Below are positions 22,262-35,523 of a DNA stretch of 64,000 nt, piece by piece. The number at the start of each line of letters is the position of its first letter. Position 1 is the stretch's first letter. The stretch comes from Platanthera guangdongensis (taxonomy: Eukaryota; Streptophyta; Magnoliopsida; Asparagales; Orchidaceae): contig CM077147.1 in assembly GCA_039583875.1 (NCBI GenBank), forward strand, positions 156,821,846 through 156,885,845, given 5' to 3'. A program made the position numbers and the translations under genes. The notes beneath the pieces were generated by a model, which was not told the origin of the DNA, made no database searches, and saw only the letters and a program-made list of their open reading frames with translations.

Positions 22262-25200
22262 TATTCAACATACCTATTTCAATTTTGAAATTGTTGAATT
22301 TAGTTTCATCTAAAGGCTTAGTAAACATGTCAGCTAGTTGTAAATCAGTACTAACAAATTCTAAAGAGATATCTTCTTTCTCTACATGGTCTCTAAGAAA
22401 ATGGTATCTTATTTCTATATGCTTTGTTGTACTATGAGAAACAGGATTATGAGCAATAAAAATAGCACTAGTAGAATCACATAATAATGGAGTTCTACTT
22501 ACCTAAATACCATAGTCTTCTAACTGATGTTGTATCCACAATAGTTGTGCACAGCAAATTCCAGCAGCAATATACTCAGACTCAGCTGTGGAAATTGCCA
22601 CACTGGTCTGCTTCTTACAGCTACAAGACAACAATCTTCCTCCTAAAAATTGACAGGTGCCTGTTGTGCTTTTTCTATCTACTTTACAACCTGCAAAGTC
22701 TGCATCTGAATAGCCCATTAGTAGAAAATCTCTATTCCTAGGATACCAAAGGCCTAGATTAGGTGTGCCCTTAAGATATCTCAAAATCCTTTTGACAGTA
22801 GTAAAATGAGATTCTTTAGGGCAGGATTGGTACCTAGCATAGACACATGTAGCATACATGATATCTGTTCTACTAGCAGTCAGATATAGGCGGGAGCCAA
22901 CTATTCCTCTATACAAAGTTTTATCTACAGGTTTCCTTGCATCTTCTTTGCTAAGAGATACACTTGTCCCCATTGGAGTTCTCATGGTAGTTGATGACTC
23001 CATACCATACTTCTTAATTAACTCTAGGGTGAACTTAGACTAGGATATGGACAAGCCATCTTCAGTCTGTCTTACTTGGAGACCCAAGAAGAACTTAAGT
23101 TCTCACATATTGCTCATTTCAAATTTCCCTTGCATAAGTTTTGCAAACTTTCTATAATGCTTACTTTCAATAGAACCAAATATTATGTCATCAACATATA
23201 TTTGGACTAGGATAATCTTTCATTTGGATTCCCTAAGGAATAGAGTCTTGTCTATTTTCCCCCTTGAGAATTTATTCTCAATGATGAAAGTAGATAGGGT
23301 TTCATACCAAGCCCTTGGGGCTTGTTTCAACCCATACAAAGCTTTCCTAAGTCTATAGACATAAGTAGGATAGAGTGGATCAACAAAACCTGAGGGCTGC
23401 TCTACATAGACCTTCTCTTTTAAGTCTCCATTTAAGAAGGCAAACTTAACATCCATCTGGAACACTTTGAAGCCTTGATATGCTGCATAGGCTAGGAATA
23501 GTGTGGTAGCTTCCAACCTAGCCACTGGAGCAAAGGTCTGATCAAAGTCTATGCCCTCCTCCTATCTGTATCCTTTGGCAACTAGTCTTGCCTTGTTCTT
23601 CATTAAGATTCCACTCTCATCAAGCTTGTTCCTATAAATCCACTTTGTCCCAATGACATTGCGGCCCTTTGGTTTTGGAACGAAATCCCAGACCTTGCAC
23701 CTTCTGAATTGATTTAACTCCTCTTGCATGGCTTCAATCCAGTGTGGGTCCTTAACAGCTTCTTCAAATCTCTTGGGTTCCACTTGAGATAAGAAGCTAG
23801 AGCAAAGAACTGTGTTCAAGTTCCTGCTCCTTGTTTGTACTCCTTGTCTTAGATCACCAATGATCTGGTGTGCAGGATGATCCTTCAACTGTCTAACTGT
23901 TGGTGGTAATCTATCAGCAGTTTGGCCTTCTCCAATCTCTTTATTATGTTGCACCTCATGATCTTCATCAACATCTTGAGTGTCTTGTATTCCCCCTGGA
24001 CAACAACTACCATTTTCCTCATCCAGCTTTGCAGTTGGATCTTCTCTCATAGTAAGCTGGTCCATCTTCTGTTGTATACCTGTGGAGCTACAAGAACGAC
24101 TTGGCAACTCACTGTTAATAAGCCTAGTTTCAATAAAGATGACATGAACTGACTCTTCTACAACTTGAGTAGCCAAGTTGTAGACCCCATAGGCCTTACT
24201 ATTATTTCGGTACCCAACAAATATCCCATCTTGGGATTTGGCAGAAAACTTAAATAGGTGAGATTTGTCATTGTTAAGTACATAGCACTTGCAACCAAAG
24301 ATCCTAAAATAGAATAAGATTGGTTTTCTGTGTTTTACAACCTCATAGGGTGTATTTTTGTGGCTTTTGGTGATGGAAGCCCTATTGAGCACTTGACATG
24401 CAGTGTTAACTGCCTCAGCCCAGAAGTATTCTGGGAGAGAAGTATCACTCAATAGTGTTCTTCCAGCCTCAATCAATGTCCTATTATTTCTCTCAGCAAT
24501 GCCATTTTGCTGAGGTGTTCTAGGTGAGGAGAATTCCTGATGAATCCCAAACTCTTCACACAGCCTTGTCATACTTTCAGATTTGAATTCAGTTCCATGG
24601 TCACTTCTGATTTTGACCACTGAACTATCTAATTCATTCTGAATTTATTTGACAAAATTGTAGAAGACCTTTGGGGTTTCAGATTTCTGTCTCAGAAAGA
24701 ATACCCATTAGAATCTAGAATAGTCATCTACAACCACAAAAGTGTAGACCTTCCTACCTAGGATCTGAACTGGCATAGGACCAAATAAATCCATATGCAA
24801 GAGGTAAAAGCACCTCACTAAATCCTTAGTTTCAATGCTATGAAAGGAGGATCTAGTTTGCTTGCCTTTTTGACAAGCTGAACATATTCCAGCCTTATAA
24901 CACTTAACTTGAGGACCATTCCTCACTAACTCTTTGCTAAAGAGTTGGCCAATGGTCTTGTAGTTAAGATGGGCTAGCCTCTTGTATCATTTAACACAAT
25001 GAGAGACTTTCTCATCAGCTATAAGATAGATAGGAGAATTTTTATTCTGACACACAAAGTCTAGGCAATATACATTTCTTTTTCTATATCCAGTCAATAT
25101 GACATCTTGATCACTTGACCTCTTGATATGACACTCATTCTTGACAAATTAAATGTCATATCCTAGATCACTCAGCTGGCTAATGCTTATTAGATTATGT

Positions 25201-25417
25201 TTCAAACCCTTTATATAGGCCACTTGAGTGATTGTAATTGAGTTATTAGAAATGTTAGCAAAAAACCTTTGATGACCCCCTTTTCAGAACCACCAAAGAT
25301 TACTTTAGGCCCATTCAGCATAGGTGAGTAGTCCTTCAGCATACCCCTTGTTCTAGTCATGTGCCTGGAACATCCACTGTCCAAGTACCATATAGGGGCA
25401 TGGCAACTTGGACTCAC
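22262..25417 (-). pseudogene. pol: Sirevirus A pol (protease, integrase, RT, RNase H), broken
   Basis: A copia-order polyprotein. Protease has WYLDSGCSRHMT (about 25350-25400). Integrase zinc region reads [13 protein letters not shown] (about 24840-24880), with the core from about 24620. RT has [18 protein letters not shown] near 23400-23440; RNase H has [16 protein letters not shown] near 22680. At least five stops or frameshifts separate the pieces 25211-25417, 24708-24926, 23562-24620, 23220-23525 and 22503-23003, so no enzyme is made from this copy. Confidence 0.88.
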
Positions 25418-25429
25418 CTACAATAAAGA

Positions 25430-27466
25430 TTACTTAACCTTAGAAGCCAAATGAGTTCTGGGTTCTTGGTTCATGTTAGACTGAAATTTAACAAATCTGC
25501 CTGCAGCTCTTCTAACAGGCAGACTGCTATTCTTCTTGACACTGGAATTGTGCCAACAGTGTAAGGCAAAGTGGCATATCTTGCCACAACACCAGCATTC
25601 AAACTTATTATACCTTTGTTTTGGTACTGCTTTAGATGAATTATTATCAGCTGATCTATTGTTCTGTGCTGGGGCTTTGCCTTTCTTATTGGACTTAGCA
25701 GCCCAAGCTATTCTCTTAAAGCCTATTCCTGCCTTACCCTTTTGTGACACAAAGTCATCTATTAAGGGTAATACAGATTTTGGCTTAGAAAAACTAGCCA
25801 CAATCTACTTCTCTTTCTGAAGTCTATTCTCCAGATTTTTAATCTGATCATTCTTGAATATGATTGTTCCCATTTGAATAACAGTTATGTTCTTCAATTT
25901 AGCAATCTCATTCATCTTTTGATCCAGTAGCTTCTCTGAATCAGATGCATCCAACTTAAGAGCTACAATTTCCTTAGCCTGATGTTTGGCCAGGCTTTTG
26001 CTTCTCTTAAGTGCCTGCAATAAATCTTCATATTCATCTATCAGCTGATGAATATCCCCTTCAGAGTCAGACCCATCTTCATCTCTTGATGAAGATGCAT
26101 CTGATTCTGACCCAGTAAAATAATCAAAATCTATAAATACACATTTTACCTTACTGGGGCCAGGCTGATCCTGGCACTGGTCTTCTTCAGACGCTGCCAT
26201 CAGTCCTTTGCACTGATGATCTTCCTGCTCATAGATAGAGTCCAGCAATTGCATGAACTCATCCTCTTCTTCTGCAAATAAACCAATGTATGCCTCAGCC
26301 TCAGATTCAGACTCTGAAGTTGATTGATCTGTCAGACTTTTCTCTTTCTCAGCAACCAAGGATTTCTCCTTCTTGCTCTTATGCTGAGACTTCTTTCTTT
26401 TTGCACACTCCTTCCTCTTGTCTGGACAGTCAGCCACAACATGTCCAGCTTTGTTGCAGCAATAGCATATAATATTGGATGTAGTAGACTTACTAAGCTT
26501 TGTCCCATTCCTGTCCATCCTGGATGATTTCCTCTTCTGATAATAATCATCATTGGACTGTGATGTGGAAGGCCTAGATTTCCACTGCTTCTTCTTTAAG
26601 AATCTCTGGAACTTCCTTGTGAATGCTGCAAAGTCTTCATTTGAGTCACTTCTATCTGTACTGGGATTATCTGAATTCTCTGAGATCATTGCAGCATATC
26701 TCTTAGGAAAAGATGGAGACATTCTCCTATTCTTCCTGGAGGCTTCAACCGTGAAAGCCACTGACTTTTCTTTAGTGTCAACCTTTGTATGTTTCTCTTC
26801 CTCTTTTCTGTCCAACAACTGTATCTCACATGACAGCAATTTTCCAAACAGTGTTGGAGGAGAAATCTCAGCCAGTCTGGCCACTTCCCTTATGGCACAG
26901 ATTTTTGTATCCCAATCCTTAGTCAAAGACCTAAGGAATTTATCATTTAACTCATAAGTACTGAAAACTCTTCCATAATACATAAGTTCATTGACAATCC
27001 TATAGAACTTCTTATAACATTCAGTAATACTTTCAGACTTGGCTTGTCTGAAACTATCATATTCTTGATTAAGCATTGACTTCCTATCTTACCTGACCTC
27101 TTTAGAACCCTCCATGTAGATAATCAATGTGTCCCACATCTCCTTGGAGGTTTTGCAGTGTCTTAGATTCTGGAATGTTAAATCATCAATGACACTTACT
27201 ATAATATTCTGGGCTCTTTTATCCATTGTTGCCAAGATGATCTCATCCTTAGTCATCTCTGAAAAATCCTTTGGAATTCTTTGATTTGCATCAAGTACAG
27301 AAACCTTCATTGGAACATAAGGTCCTTTCTTAACAGTTATATTGATTCTAGGATCAGATGCCTCCATAAACAATCTGACCCTTTCCTTCCAGATTCCAAA
27401 TATTTCCTTCCTGCAGATGGGCAATTTCATTTAACCCAGTTCTTTATGGTTTTCTCCTAAACCCAT
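25430..27466 (-). pseudogene. gag: Sirevirus A gag, broken
   Basis: Starts at an ATG at 27466. The capsid region (MKLPICRKEIFGIWKERVRL, then WDTLIIYMEGS) is in 27089-27430; the main piece is 25805-27076 with zinc knuckle CYCCNKAGHVVADC; the end is 25430-25801 with a second knuckle-like CWCCGKICHFALHC. It ends with TAA at 25430-25432, in frame with the protease codons that follow. The same stop exists in Sirevirus B, so it belongs to the family rather than to decay. Other breaks are at about 27080-27088 and 25802-25804. Confidence 0.87.
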
Positions 27467-27530
27467 CTTCTTGATCTTAATTTTGCCTTCCTGATCTCAC
27501 TCGGACTGTTATGTCTAACTTTGAGTAACC

Positions 27531-27544
27531 TCCCTCTGATATCA
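27531..27544 (-). other. Primer binding site of Sirevirus A
   Basis: On the minus strand TGATATCAGAGGGA begins two bases after the 5' LTR. It is a slightly mutated TGGTATCAGAGC, the complement of initiator tRNA-Met. Confidence 0.75.
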
Positions 27545-27546
27545 CT

Positions 27547-29277
27547 TGAAAGAATTAGTGTCTAACCACCTAGAGGGGGGGTGAATATGTGTAATTCCTT
27601 TTTTTAAGGCAGAATATCTAATCAGAAACAGCTAGTTCTACAGCTAACACAGCACAGAATTCACAGAATCATACAATCATAGAGTGCACACAGTGTTTAT
27701 AGTGGTTCCCTAAGGTTTGGGTACATCCACTTTCCCCCTTCGCCTATCTAGTAGTGTGCTAGATTTGGCCTAACTTCTGCTCTACACCTCAGATCCTCAG
27801 ATCTTACAACTCAGAACCCCAACAAGGCTCCTACAACTCAGAGTGAGTCCACACTCCTACAGCTCAGGAAATCTACCCTACCTCAGCCTACACAAGGCCT
27901 ACACTCAGAGATAATAATCTCCTACAACTCAGGCTCACAAACCTACCTCAGCCTTTAACAAGGCCTACCACTCAGAGATCTAAATCTCCTACGACTCAGC
28001 CTTTATAAAACAGGCTTACATCTCAGATCTTAAACAGATCCTACAGAAAAATAGATTTCACAATGTGTTTTACCACCACACAGGTAGAGAGAGAAAGGAT
28101 GGATGGCTTCTTGATCAGTTCTTGGAAGAATCTGATAGCAGAGAACAACCACTCTTAGCTTTCTTCAAAGCATCTTGAATCTGAACTCAGTAGGGTTGAA
28201 CTCCTGTGAAGTTGATCTTCAATCAGCTTCTTTCTTGATATTCAGATCTCAATCTAAATCCTTCTTGGCAGCCTGGTTCATCAACTGCACTTCGAGAACT
28301 TGTTGATAGAAGTCCCTTTCTTCTCTTCAATAGATGGAGCTCTCTCTCTCTCTCTCCACTTTCTTCTTAGATCTTCTGACGAAAATTTTCTTTTGTTTTT
28401 ATGTATTTTGTATCAGAATAACTTTCATGATCAATCTCCGTTGAAGGAGAATGCCCTTATATAGACTTTATCCATGGTAACCGGCTGATCCGGTTTCTAA
28501 CAAACTTCTGACAACTCTGACAGTTGCAGTAGAACTGTTGGTAATGGCAGCTGTCAAGTCATCCAGTCACTTCTTGAAACTTTGTCTCTGTCAGCAAAGT
28601 GTCGAGACTGAACTTCATTATGTGCCTACACAAGTAGACTAAGTGTCGACATAAGTTGACTAAGTGTCGACACAAGCCTTGGTGGTGTTGACACATCTCC
28701 TTTGTTGTTGATACTGCTTCTCGACACAGCTTCTATAGAATGTGTCGACACTAATTCTGTGTGTCGACACAATCACTTCTTCTCTTTAACTTAGTTGAAA
28801 CTCTACTGTGTTTCGACACAAGTCCTGTGTGTCGACACAGTTGATGTCGACAAAGTCTTCTGTGTGTCGACACTGCCTCTTGGTGTCGACATAGTTGATG
28901 TCGACTAAGCTTCTCTGTGTGTCGATACTGCCTATTGGTGTCGACACAGTTGATGTCGACAATGCTTTCTCTGTGTGTCGGCACTGCCTCTGTGTGTCGA
29001 CACAGTTTCTTCTGGTGTCGACACAGCCTTTCCAAGTGTCGACACAAGTAACTCCAAGTGTCGACACAGCTTTTCTCCAGTGTCGACACAAGCCTTCATA
29101 AGTGTCGACACAACTTCTCCTGGTGTCGACACATGGACTTAGAAATTTTTCTGCATTCCTCCATTTACTTAACCTGCACATATAAACTCAAAACAACATC
29201 AAATACACCTTGATGCATATCATTGAGTAAGGTGAGGCTTCTTGAAATCTGGTACACATTTTCCAATGTACCCAACA
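27547..29277 (-). repeat. 5' LTR of Sirevirus A
   Basis: 1731 bp, pairing with 17087-18819. Its G run is only 7 bases (11 in the partner). TATATAAGG is at 28455-28463 (minus strand) and the palindrome array is at about 28620-29137. Confidence 0.92.
28620..29137. repeat. GTGTCGACAC palindrome array, Sirevirus A 5' LTR
   Basis: Counterpart of 18186-18672, with fewer mutated units. On the minus strand it lies upstream of the LTR TATA box, that is, in U3. Confidence 0.9.
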
Positions 29278-29282
29278 AACAT
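29278..29282. repeat. Target site duplication, right (AACAT)
   Basis: Matches 17082-17086. Confidence 0.93.
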
Positions 29283-30256
29283 ATAGATAATGTCTCCAGA
29301 TATTTAAAGCAAACACCACCACCTCGAGCTACAAATCATGTATGAGGTAATTTTGTTCATGCTTCTTCAACTGCCTCGAAGCATAAGCAATGACGTGCCC
29401 GTGCTACATCAAGACTGCACCCATCCCATGATATGAGGCATCGGTATATATATGAAATCCTTCCTTCCCAGATGGAAGTGCAAGGATAGAGGAAGATGTG
29501 AGCCTGTCCTTTAACTCCTGAAACGCCGCCTCGCACTTCTCCGTCCATACAAAAGCTGCTTCCTTCCTCGTCAAGGATGTGAGGGGGAGTGCTATCCTTG
29601 AGAACCCCTCCACGAACTTGCGATAATATCCTGCGAGTCCCATAAAGCTGCGTATGTCTAATGCTGACTTTGGCCGCGACCAATCTCTAACTGCCTGCAC
29701 CTTGGCTGGGTCCACGGCCAACCCAGCCCCACTGATAGTGTGCCCTAGGAATGAATGCCACTTCCTGTAGCTAGAACTGGCACTTGGAGAACTTTGCATA
29801 CAATTGGTGCCCTCTCAGCTTCCCCAAAACCAAGGACAAATACCGAGTATGTTCTTCCTGTGTCTAGGAGTAGATCAGTATATCATCGATGAAAACTATA
29901 ACAAATCTGTCCAGGTAGGGCTCGAAGACGTGGTTCATCAAGCTCATGAATGCAGAAGGCGTATTCGTGAGCCCGAATGGAATCACCGTGAACTCATATA
30001 ATCTATAGCAGGAACTAAAAGCCGTCTTCGGAATGTCCTCCTCCTGGATCTGCAGTTGATAGTACCCCGATCTCAAATCTAACTTGGAGAACTAGAAGGC
30101 TCCCTGAAGCTGATCAAAAAGCTAGTCGATTCGGGGTAGCGGGTATGTATTTCGGACCGTCAACTGGTTCAGCTCCCGGTACTCAATGCAGAGATGCAGG
30201 GAGACATCATTGTTCTTGATAAATAATATTGGAGCTCCCCACGGTGATCAGCTCGG
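29283..30256 (-). pseudogene. pol: Chromovirus pol, RT and RNase H part
   Basis: RT with [24 protein letters not shown] and the catalytic FIDD box (29864-30076). It is followed by a connection and RNase H region, LGHTISGAGLAVDPAKVQAV through YTDASYHGMG (29404-29799). Stops split it. It ends at the Sirevirus A insertion and continues at 17081. Confidence 0.87.
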
Positions 30257-31015
30257 TCAGACAAACCCTGACACTACCAGCTCCTGTAGTTGAGTCCTAA
30301 ACTCTGCTAGCTCCTTTGGGGCCATCATGTATGGCGCCCAAGATATGGGCCTAGCTCCTAGCACCAACTGAATACGGAAGTTCGTGTCCCTGACCGGTGG
30401 TAATCCAGGCAATTTCTCCAGAAACACGTTGGAAAAATCCCGAACTACCGGAATATCAACAATAGAAGTCTCTTCTCCCGCCATCTCGAAGCAGATAATG
30501 TACACTTCCTCTCCTTGCCTGTGGGATTTGACAGCCTGTACAGTTGATAATAAGAGATGGGAGACAAGTCTAATACCTTCGACGATGACATGGGAGTCTC
30601 CGTGCCTCAGCGTTATCCTCCTCGATGGGCAGTCGATCTGGGCATGATTCCAATGTAACCAAGTGATACCCAAGATCAAGTTGAAATCTGACATCTTCAG
30701 AATCGTTGCGGGTGCTTCAAACGTATTTCCGCCGATTTCCGCCTCCATACTGCACTTGGCAGAAGTTAGTAGTACCGATCCATCAATTAGTCTCACTCTC
30801 ATCGTCGCTCCCGTGAATCGCTCCATGTCGTCCAACCCTTCAACAAATTCTTCTGATACAAACGAGTGTGAAGCACCCATATCAAATAGTATATGAGCGG
30901 GCTTGCCGCTGATGAATACTATGCCTGAGGTTGATTGAGTTTCAAAAGGGTAGTCATTCTTCTTGGTCAAGATTATGTAAGATAGTAAAAATAAAGGAAA
31001 ATGTCTTAATTTCAT
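30257..31015 (-). pseudogene. pol: Chromovirus protease and start of RT
   Basis: A 252-codon open stretch. The protease reads LFDMGASHSF where the family has D-S/T-G-A, so the residue after the catalytic Asp is changed. LPGLPPVRDTNFRIQLVLG and the run to LQELVVSGFV mark the start of RT, which then meets a stop. A remnant of a Tekay/Del-like polyprotein. Confidence 0.85.
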
Positions 31016-31023
31016 AACATAAG

Positions 31024-31456
31024 TTATATACCTGTGATGACTTCCTCTTGATTCCTCGGCTCAGCGAGGTCCAATGCATACATCTGCTCATGTCCTCTGC
31101 CCCGGCCAAATGGTCCTCGACCTCGGCCCTGCTGTACTAGAGGGACCACAGGAGGTGGATGAGGTGGAGGAGGAAGTGGATGAAACTGAAGCGGGCATTC
31201 TGATCTAATATGACTCGGCTGATGGCACGCGAAACAAACTATCGGTCGCTGGTCCATGATCATCCTGCCTCATCTGGCCATGCATCTGTGGTGGTGGAGG
31301 AGCTAGTGCTGCAGGGGGTCCCTGCTCTTGCCTGTAGTTAGGACGATAACGTCCTCCACCTCTCTTGTGCCTAATGACTCTGCCCCTCTGCGAGCCCCGG
31401 CTGCTCTCCCCAAAGAACAACCCATCTAGTGGTCTCTTTCCTCTATTCTGCACCAT
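31024..31456 (-). pseudogene. gag: Chromovirus gag C-terminal part with zinc knuckle
   Basis: Two overlapping frames (31205-31456 and 31024-31263) continue gag after an in-frame stop at 31457-31459 and a frameshift. CFACHQPSHIRSEC keeps the CX2CX4HX4C spacing of a zinc knuckle. Proline- and Arg/Gly-rich linkers surround it. Confidence 0.8.
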
Positions 31457-31459
31457 CAG

Positions 31460-32152
31460 CTAGTCTGCCTCCAGCTTCTTGGCCATCTCGATGATCTGAG
31501 CATATGTGTCGTGAGAGATGAACAAGAGGGCCTGCCTTAGATCGTCTCTAAGGCCCCGGTAGAATCTCTTGACATACCTCCCGTCATCTGTATTAAGTAT
31601 CCCCGCGAACCTGGCAAGGTGGGAAAACTCCTTATGGTACTCAATCACCGACCTGGTCCCCTGCTTGAGATTCAAGAACCTCTCTTCTAACTCATCACGA
31701 TCCGTGGTGGACACAAAATGGTCCAATAATACTTTGCCGAACTCCTCCCAAGATATTTCTGACAGATCTCTATCTGCATAGGTGGAGTCCATCATGGACT
31801 TCCACCACCTCTTTGCATGGGCATCTAGTGCGGTAGTTGCCAAATGAACTGCCTCGCTAATAGGGCAGCTAATGCCTGCCAGCATCTCATGTATAACCTC
31901 GAGCCATTCCTCCATTTTTACTGCATTCTCCATCCCGTAGTACATGGGCGGGGACAAACTCTTGAACGCACTCAGCCAATTTGATCCCGGATTTGGCAGT
32001 GGTGCCAGAATCTGCTGGGCCCTGAAGGCCTCAAGGATGGCCATCAAGGTCTGGTCCATCTCTGTCAGTAGAAAAGGAGTGGGATCCGGAGGGGGAGGAG
32101 CCACACTCTGCGGTACGGCGACCCTGGGAGGCTGCACAAAGGTAAGGTTCAT
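31460..32152 (-). pseudogene. gag: Chromovirus gag N-terminal capsid part
   Basis: A 230-codon stretch beginning MNLTFVQPPRV. The capsid signature runs MEEWLEVIHEMLAG, then AKRWWKSM, then LNLKQGTRSVIEYHKEFSHLARF, typical of the plant gypsy retrotransposon gag domain. It ends at a TAG that interrupts the original frame. The primer site is 160 bp upstream. Confidence 0.87.
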
Positions 32153-32311
32153 ATTAGAATTGGCCTAACTCATTGCTTATATGGACTGTTTTATGTGACT
32201 TTTTACACATGGGCACACCATTACTTCTGCTGCATAGTTTGTCCGCAAACTAATGCTCGAGCGGGGTGTCCCACTGCTGTGGACTTCTTCTCTTATGATC
32301 ATTTGTTCAAG

Positions 32312-32319
32312 TGATACCA
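32312..32319 (-). other. Primer binding site of the chromovirus
   Basis: TGGTATCA on the minus strand, three bases after the LTR end at 32323; it matches the initiator tRNA-Met complement for 8 bases only. Confidence 0.6.
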
Positions 32320-32322
32320 GTT

Positions 32323-35300
32323 TGTAAGACACCTCCCCCTTACCAAGGACTTAACCCGGTCTTATGCCCAGAACCGTCGTCTTAAGGTGGAACTAACACA
32401 CGGGTTAGTCGAAACCACAACACGCCGATTCTGCCGGCTAGAACAATCATATAACCTGTTGGCCAAAAGAGAGTAAGAAGTAAAAGCAGTATATAAAACA
32501 ATAACTAGTCCACAAGTTACAGTAATATCTCATAATAAATAGAGTACATCAGTCCAGCATGAGTTATATAAAATAGGGAGAAAGGGGCTTATACTAGTAC
32601 ATGATGACAAATATCTCTCTCATAAATGACAACAAGCGGAAGCTACACTATCCTCAGAAGACTCGTCTCACCTGACGTCGGGCTGTAGTAGCAGTAGTGG
32701 GTGGAGGTGGTATCAGCTCCTCACATCCTACCACCTCGTCCTGCTGGTGATCCATCTCCTCGAGCTCCTAAAATGATTGGTCACACAGATCGTTAGTCTA
32801 AAATACTAAGTCGTTTCCTCCGCACCTCACCACTCAAATCCTAGGCACCGGGCGGGAGGACGAAGCGGAGGACAACAAGGGGTAAAACAAAGGGAGCAGG
32901 TGACAATGGAACTATACTAACAAGTAGATATACATCAATATCTCTATTCTAGCAGTTCTATATATATAGTGTAGGATGTAAAAGAACTGAATAGGAACAA
33001 GTATGTGCAGTAAATAAACAGTACTGGTAGTAAGCTGAGTAAAGAAAGTTAGTAAAATAAACTACTACTACCATCACAGAAGTACCTTAACTTATATGAA
33101 TGCCCATACAAACCTATAAGTTAAGGTTTCCAGAAATATAACTTATCATATAAAAGAGCCCATACTAATTTATATGATAACTATCCATGGTGCGTATGAC
33201 CTAGTTATGAATGTATGACATGCATGCATTTTATGGTTCGTACATGTGCAACTCACACACATGACTTTGTGATCACAGACCTTTAATTCCCACTTTTTGG
33301 AGCTAGCATCACTCTCGGGTACCACCGTTGTGGCTATGGCAGCAGTGGAGCGGGCATCTCCACTCCTAGGCGGGTATCACACTACCAGGCCTAGACCTCC
33401 CAAATGCCTCTGTACCCGTCCTAAGTCCACTCTAGGGTCTCTGCGCACTATTTGCTGGCTACACACCAGTCTTTTGGTCGAGTGTGAGTTTTCTGAGATC
33501 GTCCTCCAGACTGCAGCGTAAAATAACCCACTGGCCCCTCAAACCATCACACCTCACCAGAGCCACCGTACTGCCATCGGTGTGACTATTGTCCCAGTAC
33601 CACATGACCCGCCACAAGTTTATGCACATGCAAGATATTCCAACCCGAGCCTCCAGCCCGCAGGACCAAACCGTCCTGAAACCCTCCAACCCATCACGGG
33701 TGAGATTTCACCTCAGTGCCTTAGTTCTGAATCCTTCCAACACTCCATGGGTGAGAATGCATATTTGTGCATTTATTCAAATCCCTCAAACCCATCATGG
33801 GTGAGAATGAACCACAATGTCTTAACCTATTAGACTACTCTTGTCTACTGTTATTTATACCTAGTAGTTTAGGGTTAATCCCAGGACTGCCCAAGGCATG
33901 CCCGGTGAAGGGCTCTCGATGGAACTAGGAACTACGATGGGCTGAATCCCAAAGCTCCGTTTCTCAAGGATATTTACTCTTATTAGTGTCTACCCCTTGT
34001 CCATATTCTGCTCTCATTATTACTCTGGTGTGATCCTAGTGAGTTAGATGTTAATAGAAGGGCGATGGTCTTCCGCCGGCCTTTGTTTTATTTTTTATCC
34101 TAGGACATGCGCTCTATCGCTCGTAATGAAGAAATGACCTATAGTCGACCAACCAAGGTTTATTCTCCCAAAATAATTACCATCTAAATATTTATTCTTA
34201 TCCCCCTGCGGTCCTAGTAATATATACTATCTGAGCTAGACGCACCCCATCTCCCAATACCACCCGTAAAGTACGACTTCCAATTTCTAGTCCAAAGTGA
34301 CCCTAACCATTTATCATGTGATGGTATGACATATGATATTGATTATGTGGAGTTTTCATTATTTTTTTAAGTCATAAAGACCCTAAATTAAATCCATTAA
34401 TTAAGTGACCTATGTCACTTTATACAAGAAGTACTATTTCAAATGATCCCCCTGGTCTAATAAATTTTCTTGATGATCATCTAGGCTAATTATGACTGGT
34501 TTCCAAAAATTGTAATTTTCCCATTTATATTTCCATTTAAATTTTATTTAGAGTGAAATCCATGAATTGGCCACTTTACAAATGAATTACATTAAACATG
34601 TTTCTAAAAATTCTAGGAAACTTACTACATATGTAAATTGCCATAATAACACCAAATACAAAATTTCATGGCCCTAGAGAGTAATTTGGTTCACCAATAC
34701 TCATATGACAAATATAATAAAAATGCCATTTATTGGACTTTAAACCTATAGAAGCATCCAAAAATATTAAGAAAATTACTCAAGGTCTCAATCACCTAAT
34801 TAAATCACTTGAAATTTTTCCATAATATTCCTACTGTAATTTCCATCATTTTTAAATAATTTCGATAAAGGGGCAAAATTATAAAATTCTACATTATTCC
34901 AAAATTTAATCATCTAACGGAACCATAAAATTTTCCAGGGGTTAAATATGAGCCATTTAAGTTTGTGGCAAAATTTCAGAATTTAATATCATCATTAGCC
35001 TTAGTTTCAAATTATCATTTCTAAAAGGCCAAATTTTCAAAAATTCCAATTAATGGAATTTTTGATCCCAAAAATCCCATTCTTTCTGTGGGAGGTATAT
35101 TTCACCCCCTTAAACTTCTATCCAGAGTTTCATGGGCATGCAATGTCCTAAATGGGCTGAATTTCTCATTTTGCTAATTTTGCTGATGGCACCCCAAGCC
35201 TATATTCATCATACTCATGCAAGTGGGTTTACCCAACATGCAGAGGCCCAAAGAGGCTGAAAATTTTATCATGGGCTGATATTTACCAAATGTACATGCC

Positions 35301-35518
35301 ACCAAAAGTTGGGGCCATTTGGAGTTGTATTTCTCCAAATATTCAATTAATTTAATTATATACATTTTCACAAAAAACTATAGGAAACTTTCTTCCAAAA
35401 ATTCTCATATTTTAACAGGGTCTAAGTTTGACCTAATCAAGCACATACCCAAAATTTTGGGTCATGTGGACTGCTGGTTTGGCATGGGCATTCAATTAAA
35501 TTTCTGCCCTAGCCTAGG
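32323..35518 (-). mobile_element. 5' LTR of the chromovirus, part next to gag
   Basis: On the plus strand it begins TGTAAGACACC, so on the minus strand it ends in CA. It continues at 48633 beyond Sirevirus B and ends at 50111. Without the insertion the LTR is about 4.7 kb. The stretch is AT-rich and non-coding. I see three imperfect units of about 50 bp at 33683-33830 (each with CCATCATGGGTGAGAAT-like sequence), and otherwise nothing to annotate. Confidence 0.75.
33683..33830. repeat. Three imperfect tandem units of about 50 bp
   Basis: Units share CCAACCCATCAYGGGTGAGA-like cores at about 33689, 33738 and 33788. They lie inside the chromovirus LTR. Confidence 0.6.
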
Positions 35519-35523
35519 ACTAG
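35519..35523. repeat. Target site duplication, left (ACTAG)
   Basis: ACTAG precedes Sirevirus B and recurs at 48628-48632. Confidence 0.92.

Larger units (their letters stand above)
17087..29277 (-). mobile_element. Sirevirus A (SIRE-type Ty1/copia), full length, decayed
   Basis: A 12.2 kb minus-strand copia element bounded by AACAT duplications. In transcription order: 5' LTR (27547-29277), initiator-Met primer site, gag, protease-integrase-RT-RNase H, an array of GTGTCGACAC, a long 3' ORF, polypurine tract, 3' LTR (17087-18819). The copia domain order, two zinc knuckles in gag and a large extra ORF after pol identify the Sirevirus group. All genes have stops or frameshifts, and the LTRs differ at several positions per 100 bp, so it is older than Sirevirus B. 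It lies within the RNase H region of the chromovirus. Confidence 0.9.
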